Below are positions 48,352 through 64,000 of a stretch of 64,000 nt of DNA, piece after piece. The notes under the pieces were generated by a model. That model saw only the letters and a list, made by a program, of their open reading frames with translations. It did no database searches and was not told the DNA's origin. Origin of the DNA: Syngnathus acus (taxonomy: Eukaryota > Chordata > Actinopteri > Syngnathiformes > Syngnathidae); assembly GCF_901709675.1 (NCBI RefSeq), contig NC_051090.1:9810842-9874841 (forward strand), in the 5' to 3' direction. The position numbers and the translations under genes were made by a program. How positions within the stretch are numbered: the first letter of the stretch is position 1; each line of letters begins with the position of its first letter.

Positions 48352-58954
<10,603 letters not shown>

Positions 58955-58977
58955 GACATCACCGACGTCACGGGTCT

Positions 58978-59073
58978 TCACGGCGTCAAAGGCTCACGGC
59001 GCTCGGGCAGAGGGGGGCGTGGCCAGATGCTGGCTCCCATTGGGTGCAGCGCCCCTCGCCGCATGGCCGTCAT
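58978..59073 (-). CDS. upstream ORF in cdkl5 leader exon
   Basis: If the first coding exon begins after TTGCAG at 59,074, its leader opens with ATG and encodes 31 codons (MTAMRRGALHPMGASIW and on) ending in TGA. That TGA overlaps the GTG at the human start position, and 23 bases then separate it from the ATG used here. Such an arrangement would make translation depend on reinitiation or leaky scanning. The acceptor is inferred and the peptide has no known relatives. Confidence 0.3.
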   Translation of the reverse strand: MTAMRRGALHPMGASIWPRPPLPERREPLTP

Positions 59074-60652
59074 CTGCAACCCAAAAGCAGTCATTTAAAA
59101 CCTTGAAAGGGGACATGTGGTGAGAATGTCACTTTCTGTTCTTTATATAAATTCAGTACCGAAAAATGTACACGTATCAGTCAGACCACTAAAAATTGAT
59201 GAGCTGGAGGAAAAAGAAAAAGAAAAAAAAGTCAGTACTCTAATCAAACCAAAGACACATCTTGGGGCACTTTGTCCTGTTTTTATTGCAACAGCAAAAA
59301 CACCAACACACTCATCCATAACATGAACAGATGACCCATCTGACCTCTAGCCATCAAAAAATGCTTAAGGCCTAGAAACAAAATATCTTCAGATCCAAAC
59401 TCAAAGTTTCTAGATTGCATCAACAAAGCTAATAAATCTATATTATTTGCACATATTGAATCAGGCATGCGCCACTATCATCATCTCCTGCTTTTCGGCT
59501 GCCAAAATAAACTCCGCGGAACCCCAGGAGGCTCCAGACACCTGAGCGTGGAATACCACCATTGTGTACCGATGAATAGTCAACACAAGGAGCTTTCCGA
59601 GCCTTCCCCAAAAACAAGCCACCAATCGTCTACGCCCGCCCCTCTCCAGGGCCCAAAAAATAAGAACGGCCTGGCTGCGGATGGTTGTGTGGATTCTCGG
59701 AGCTCTCTCTAATCAACACAGTGACTCATGCGTGGTGAGGATATCGGGAGTCTTTGCGGGAAGCTGAAAATATACACTACTTTTAACCTTTACCCCTCAC
59801 TGCATCAAGACACTATTCCCAAGGTGAAATTGGCTCAAAAAGGCGGACATTTCAAGGCAGCAAAAAAAAAATTATTGGTATTTTGAGATAGGGGTTCAAC
59901 TACATTACCCTGATGGCCGAACTAGGTGCATTCTTTTGCGTTTTGAGTTGCATCACCACAAAGATGTCTAATAGCACACATGACGGAACTCGTCCACGAC
60001 TAAGTCGACACAATTTTGATCAGCAGCAGAGCCCAACATCTGAAGGATAGTGTGGTTCGCAAAGGTTTTACATAAAGTACCACCTAAAAAATACTTTGCA
60101 CTCCAAGTTCCAACATCATACCTAACATTAAAACCTAGTACCATAGTATAATGTTGATTCATACTCAAATAAAAAAGTTTATTTGAAATGTGTTTATCGG
60201 CGTTGGTAGAGCATGATTTGAAAAAGACATCTATTGAGAGGATATTCTTAGCCAACATATTTTATGCATGCAAAATAAATATATGTAAGAGTTAAACATT
60301 AAACATGTGTACTGAGGCAATCATGGATCGCGAAAGAAAGTATCCGCGAACCTCCGTTTGGTCGGCGTAAGTGCGTATGCGCATGCGTGGGATTCAACTC
60401 CCACCTGAAAACACCCAGCGAGTGCAACATAATAGCAACAATGACGCGTGAAGCGGATTAGTAGAATGCATTCAGTAGTGATTTATCAGCTAAGTGACGC
60501 GAAATATTAGGCTAATTATGATTTTTTCTTTCTCGCTACATAAACACCCATAGCGGCAATGAGCCGCGCCGTAAACACTCATCACCGCCTCCTCCTACTC
60601 CTCCACCTCCTCCGCGTTTGCATCGTCCCAAAAAGACTTGAAAAGTACTCAC

Positions 60653-60950
60653 TCGGTCAATATCAACGAGGTAAATGCTCAAAATGGGGTCGTCCATCCA
60701 CCCACGAGCGGAGGAGTTCCTTCCCAAACAAGCTTGCAGCGTCCAATCCACCGACTGACTGGCTAAAGTGCGCTTTTGACAAGCTGCTAGCTACCCGTCG
60801 CCAGGGCAACGTATTTGAGTGGCGGCGCAAACTGACCAATCGCAACGGCCGATGCGCTCTTTCTCGGATGACTCCTCCGAGCAAATGGACCAATCGCAGA
60901 ACGCTCTCGTCGCTGCGGCGCTGGCGGTGTTTAGTGCGAAGTGGGATATT
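60653..60950 (-). promoter_or_regulatory. cdkl5 non-coding first exon and promoter
   Basis: A minus-strand donor GA|GTGAGTAC at 60,652 could end an untranslated first exon. The region above it is CpG-rich compared with its surroundings and has plus-strand CCAAT at 60,743, 60,836 and 60,890. It lies 1.6 kb upstream of the first coding exon, an ordinary distance. A start site cannot be fixed from sequence. Confidence 0.4.
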
Positions 60951-61709
60951 GTTGTTCTAATTTCTCAATTACATAATTCACAAGATCACACGCCGCGTTC
61001 CGGACAAGCACACGGGACGGTCTAACGAAACGTCGACTTGAAAAATTGTTTGTCTATCTATCGGAACATCTTGTAATGGAAAAAACACCATGTCCAAAAA
61101 CTATTTCAATAGAAAGCTCCATCTCATGATCCAAAGTATACCACATCATTTGTCCCACATCTGGAAAGTCATGTTCCAGAGCATACCACACCACACAACA
61201 GTTTATAAACCTAGAAATATGAACAACCATCTCTTATCCATATTTCAGCAGTACCAGACAAAAAGCCACAGGGCATGGCTCAGAATATGGGTTCACCCTT
61301 TTGGGTATGAAACAATGACGCTCCCACAATTATTGTTTCATTATGCTAACTTTTAGGTCATGTTGGAAAGCAAGTGCATCTTATTCATCGTATCATTCAA
61401 TCAGGCATTAATAACTATTATCACTCACCCTTGCGTGTTCAAGTATTGCTGTAGCTAATACTGCTCTCTAGTGGAAAGAAATAAAAACGGTCCTCGACAA
61501 CAAGGGACTCCACCACAGAGCGAATAAAGACGGATACAATTTTGTTTTGTTTTTTTTCTCTTTCCGTTCTGGCTACCGAGAGGGTAGGATGCTTTTTGCT
61601 CTGCTCCCTCAAGGTTACAGCTGCAACTGAAGAGATAACGGCATACTGACACACAGACACCTTAAAACTTTTTTAATCGTTTGAGAAAAAAAAACAAAAA
61701 CAAAAAACT

Positions 61710-61919
61710 ATGGGGCCAAAAAAGGATAATGCTACGTCTGAGTCTTTGGAAACGCTCAACAATCAAATGAAAACTATGGAAGCTTCACCGACTGCCCTTG
61801 TGACTGCCCTTGTGAAAAGTCTGGAAACAACAATGGAGACTCGACTGCTCGCATTAGAAACGAATATGGAAGAAATTGCATTTCACGAAGATGGAAGAAA
61901 TCGCATTTCTCTAAACTGA
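61710..61919 (+). other. short coiled-coil-like ORF, possible transposon ORF1 remnant
   Basis: Seventy codons after an A-rich leader, beginning MGPKKDNATSESLETLNNQM. The middle has regular Leu and Met spacing (LETTMETRLLALETNMEEI) suggestive of a coiled coil, with small internal duplications (ACTGCCCTTGTG twice, and ATGGAAGAAATYGCATTT twice). This resembles the N-terminus of LINE-type ORF1 proteins, but no RNA-binding or reverse-transcriptase part follows. It could equally be chance. Confidence 0.25.
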
Positions 61920-62159
61920 GAACGTTAAGAAAGACCAGCTGATTTTACATGGGAAAGAGGATGAATATAAAGTTGGTGTTGGTGAGCAAAGTAAATTTTC
62001 TGAAACTGGTTTGCAAAAATAAATTAATCTAGTGGGTTAGATGAATAAATGTACTTATGATAAGTATCATACTAGTGATACTAAGTATCATGACTTAATT
62101 GATAAGTGACAATTTAATAGCGACTCTCCGGAAAGTCAACTGCTCCGCTCGCAGGCAAC

Positions 62160-62433
62160 TCCGTAATCTGATTGGCTAATGATAACAAAAATAGATTTTG
62201 ATTGGCTGGACGCTCCACCATGTCCAATGTTTCATTGGCCGTAGTCCTCGTCTCATCCAATCAAAGTTTCGTTGGAGAGCTGGTAAGCGTCCCATCTTCG
62301 GCACATATTACATGCGTGTCGCACACACACTCACGCACACAAAACAGAAGAGGGGAAAAGATGGCAGCTGGGGATTAGGCAAAGAAAAAAGTGCTTACAT
62401 TTTTCTGCGATTTTCCCAGAAAAGGCGTCACCG
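62160..62433 (+). promoter_or_regulatory. scml2 promoter and non-coding first exon
   Basis: Five CCAAT-box cores lie between 62,171 and 62,261 (ATTGG at 62,171, 62,201 and 62,234; CCAAT at 62,224 and 62,257). About 170 bases further on is a near-perfect donor, CCG|GTAAGT at 62,434, that would end an untranslated first exon. The next 1.05 kb to the coding start is an AT-rich intron with no gene seen in it. Confidence 0.5.
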
Positions 62434-63482
62434 GTAAGTTAACTCTGCCTACGAAATTAAACTTATTTGGAGCGACTATTAAATAAAACCCAAATAAAAG
62501 TGTTGGGCAAATTAATCGGGATGGAAGGGAGGACGATGTCGCCCGCCTTACGGTCAAAAATAAAGAAAAGAAAGAAAGAAAGAAACGTTAGCCAACCCAG
62601 TTAGCAAGCGCAGCTAACTTGTCAACAAGGGGCTCCGGCTATTACCTGGCGCACGTTGTATACTGCGTAATGTTTACACGTCATAGCAGTGTCTGGTCTA
62701 TAATTTGTGGACCACAATAGTTTGTTTATTATTAGTTTATAATGTATGTACAACATTTGGCTAACCTATGGACGTTAGCTGGATAATGTAAAGTGATATG
62801 AGTACATTTTCTCATTACATAACCGGCAGCATACCGGTAACGCATGAATTGTTACATAATTACTGTCATGCAGACGTTTCAAACTTTAAACCATACTTGG
62901 TTCAAGAAATTTTAATTTTGAATTCAAAATGATTCTAAAAAAAAAAAAAGTTGAAAAACGATCTAAGAAAATAATTTTACAAGACTACAAAACACAAAGT
63001 GGTAATTTTTACAATGTTCAAGTAATTGTTTACAATAAAGATTGAAAAACCCTGAAAATGCAATTTTATAAGGCTAAAGTTGTGTGATGTAAAAAAAAAG
63101 TTGCAATTTTAATCACAGTTATCCAAGTAGAAAATATTTTTACCCTTATCCACAATATTATGAAGTTGTATTTTTACCAAAAAGACATATTTGAAATTAT
63201 GTACCATATGTCCGGGAATAGATTAAAATGTTCAAGTTGTCATTTAAAAGAATTCAGAATTGTATGACAATTGTATGATTCTGGAAGCATTTCGAGTTTT
63301 TATCATTTTTGTGTTTCCAGAGACAAAATGTAAATATTTCACATTTTGCAACCAATTTGTGTCCATGTCTGTGACTGTATTTTCATCTTTGCAATATGTA
63401 TTTCTGTGACAAAAAGCCCACAGGCAGCAGCAGCAAAAGCAGCCTCTTATTGGGTTACAAAAGGTCCGCATTTCAAGGCAAC

Positions 63483-64000
63483 ATGGGAAGAACACCAATA
63501 AAAGGTAAGAAACAAGACTAAGTTGTGTTGTATTGTACATTAGTAATACACTTCCCTCCAGCCTTGGATTTTTATATTAGATTTTTTTCCTTATTAGAGC
63601 AAAGGGATGGTAAAAAAGAGAAACAAACAGCAGGGACGACACCAGAAGTAACCAAAGGCAAGTTGCTAGATGCAATTTTTACCTCCTTAAATCTTGTACA
63701 TGAATTGAACTTGAGAAGTGAGCTCAAATGTGTCTTTCCTCAGAGTCTTTTGCCTGGGAAGAATATCTCAAAGAAACGTCATCGTCACCGGCGCCACAGA
63801 GTTGTTTTCGTCAGGTATGGTTGTGATGTCATAACCTTATTATTTAATTTAAAAGTAGGGCTGGTTGGTCACTTCAGCTTTCGGGTCGGCACGATTTACA
63901 GAGCAGATTATGGGGTTCTTACCTCGTCTTTGCTCATGTTGTCATACTCAGGCTCACATCCCACCGTCCAACGACTTCAATGTTGGCATGAAGCTGGAGG
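63483..64000 (+). CDS. scml2: sex comb on midleg-like 2, N-terminal part, cut by window end
   Basis: Polycomb-group MBT protein that binds chromatin. Coding exons are 63,483-63,504, 63,598-63,657, 63,744-63,814 and 63,952 to the edge. The start MGRTPIKEQ resembles the human MGQT start. SFAWEEYLKETSSSPAP, CFRQAHIPPSNDFNVGMKLE then leads into the first MBT repeat, as in SCML2. Frames join only if the second coding exon ends AAAG|GCAAGT, a GC donor: the alternative GTAACC nearby puts the next exon out of frame. The remaining exons are beyond the window. Confidence 0.9.

Noticed and set aside
61125-61195. Two copies of a CCAAAGTATACCACA-like sequence 45 bases apart
   Set aside because: Short and imperfect, with no known function; not enough to call a repeat.

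Overview
The window is a piece of a nuclear vertebrate chromosome, most probably from a ray-finned (teleost) fish. The genes are split by GT-AG introns and are orthologues of human Xp22 genes. Intergenic DNA is rich in poly-G, CA, ATCC/GATG and CAAA simple repeats, and one RTE-clade LINE ends in a GATG-type tail. No bacterial or viral genes were seen. The species cannot be named from sequence alone.

Layout. Positions 1 to about 36,840 contain no coding exon I could recognise. This part is AT-rich stretches alternating with balanced, ATTA-rich stretches, plus microsatellites, a 121-bp tandem repeat and a few CTCF-like motifs. Positions 36,852-39,888 are an almost intact RTE-clade retrotransposon with a 988-codon open reading frame, bounded by a perfect 12-bp target-site duplication. 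The right 24 kb is gene-dense: ap1s2 (minus strand, 44,548-40,300), rs1 (plus, 45,500-47,047), cdkl5 (minus, 58,954-48,352) and the first coding exons of scml2 (plus, 63,483 to the window edge).

Gene models were rebuilt exon by exon from splice signals, reading phase and homology recalled from memory. ap1s2 gives 157 residues in four coding exons, rs1 254 residues in six, and cdkl5 944 residues in seventeen. Most internal exon sizes equal those I remember for the human genes. ap1s2 and rs1 are head to head, rs1 and cdkl5 tail to tail, and cdkl5 and scml2 head to head. The last two arrangements match the human order as I remember it; ap1s2 next to rs1 does not.

The genes do not form a pathway. 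ap1s2 encodes the sigma subunit of the AP-1 clathrin adaptor, rs1 a secreted retinal discoidin protein, cdkl5 a neuronal Ser/Thr kinase and scml2 a Polycomb-associated MBT protein. The points most worth checking are: a GTG where the human CDKL5 start codon lies, with an upstream ORF ending there; a GC-AG intron in scml2; a LINE with an intact ORF but a replaced endonuclease glutamate; an acidic extension in rs1; and a pre-miRNA-like hairpin at 17.47 kb. I found no clearly new multi-gene system.
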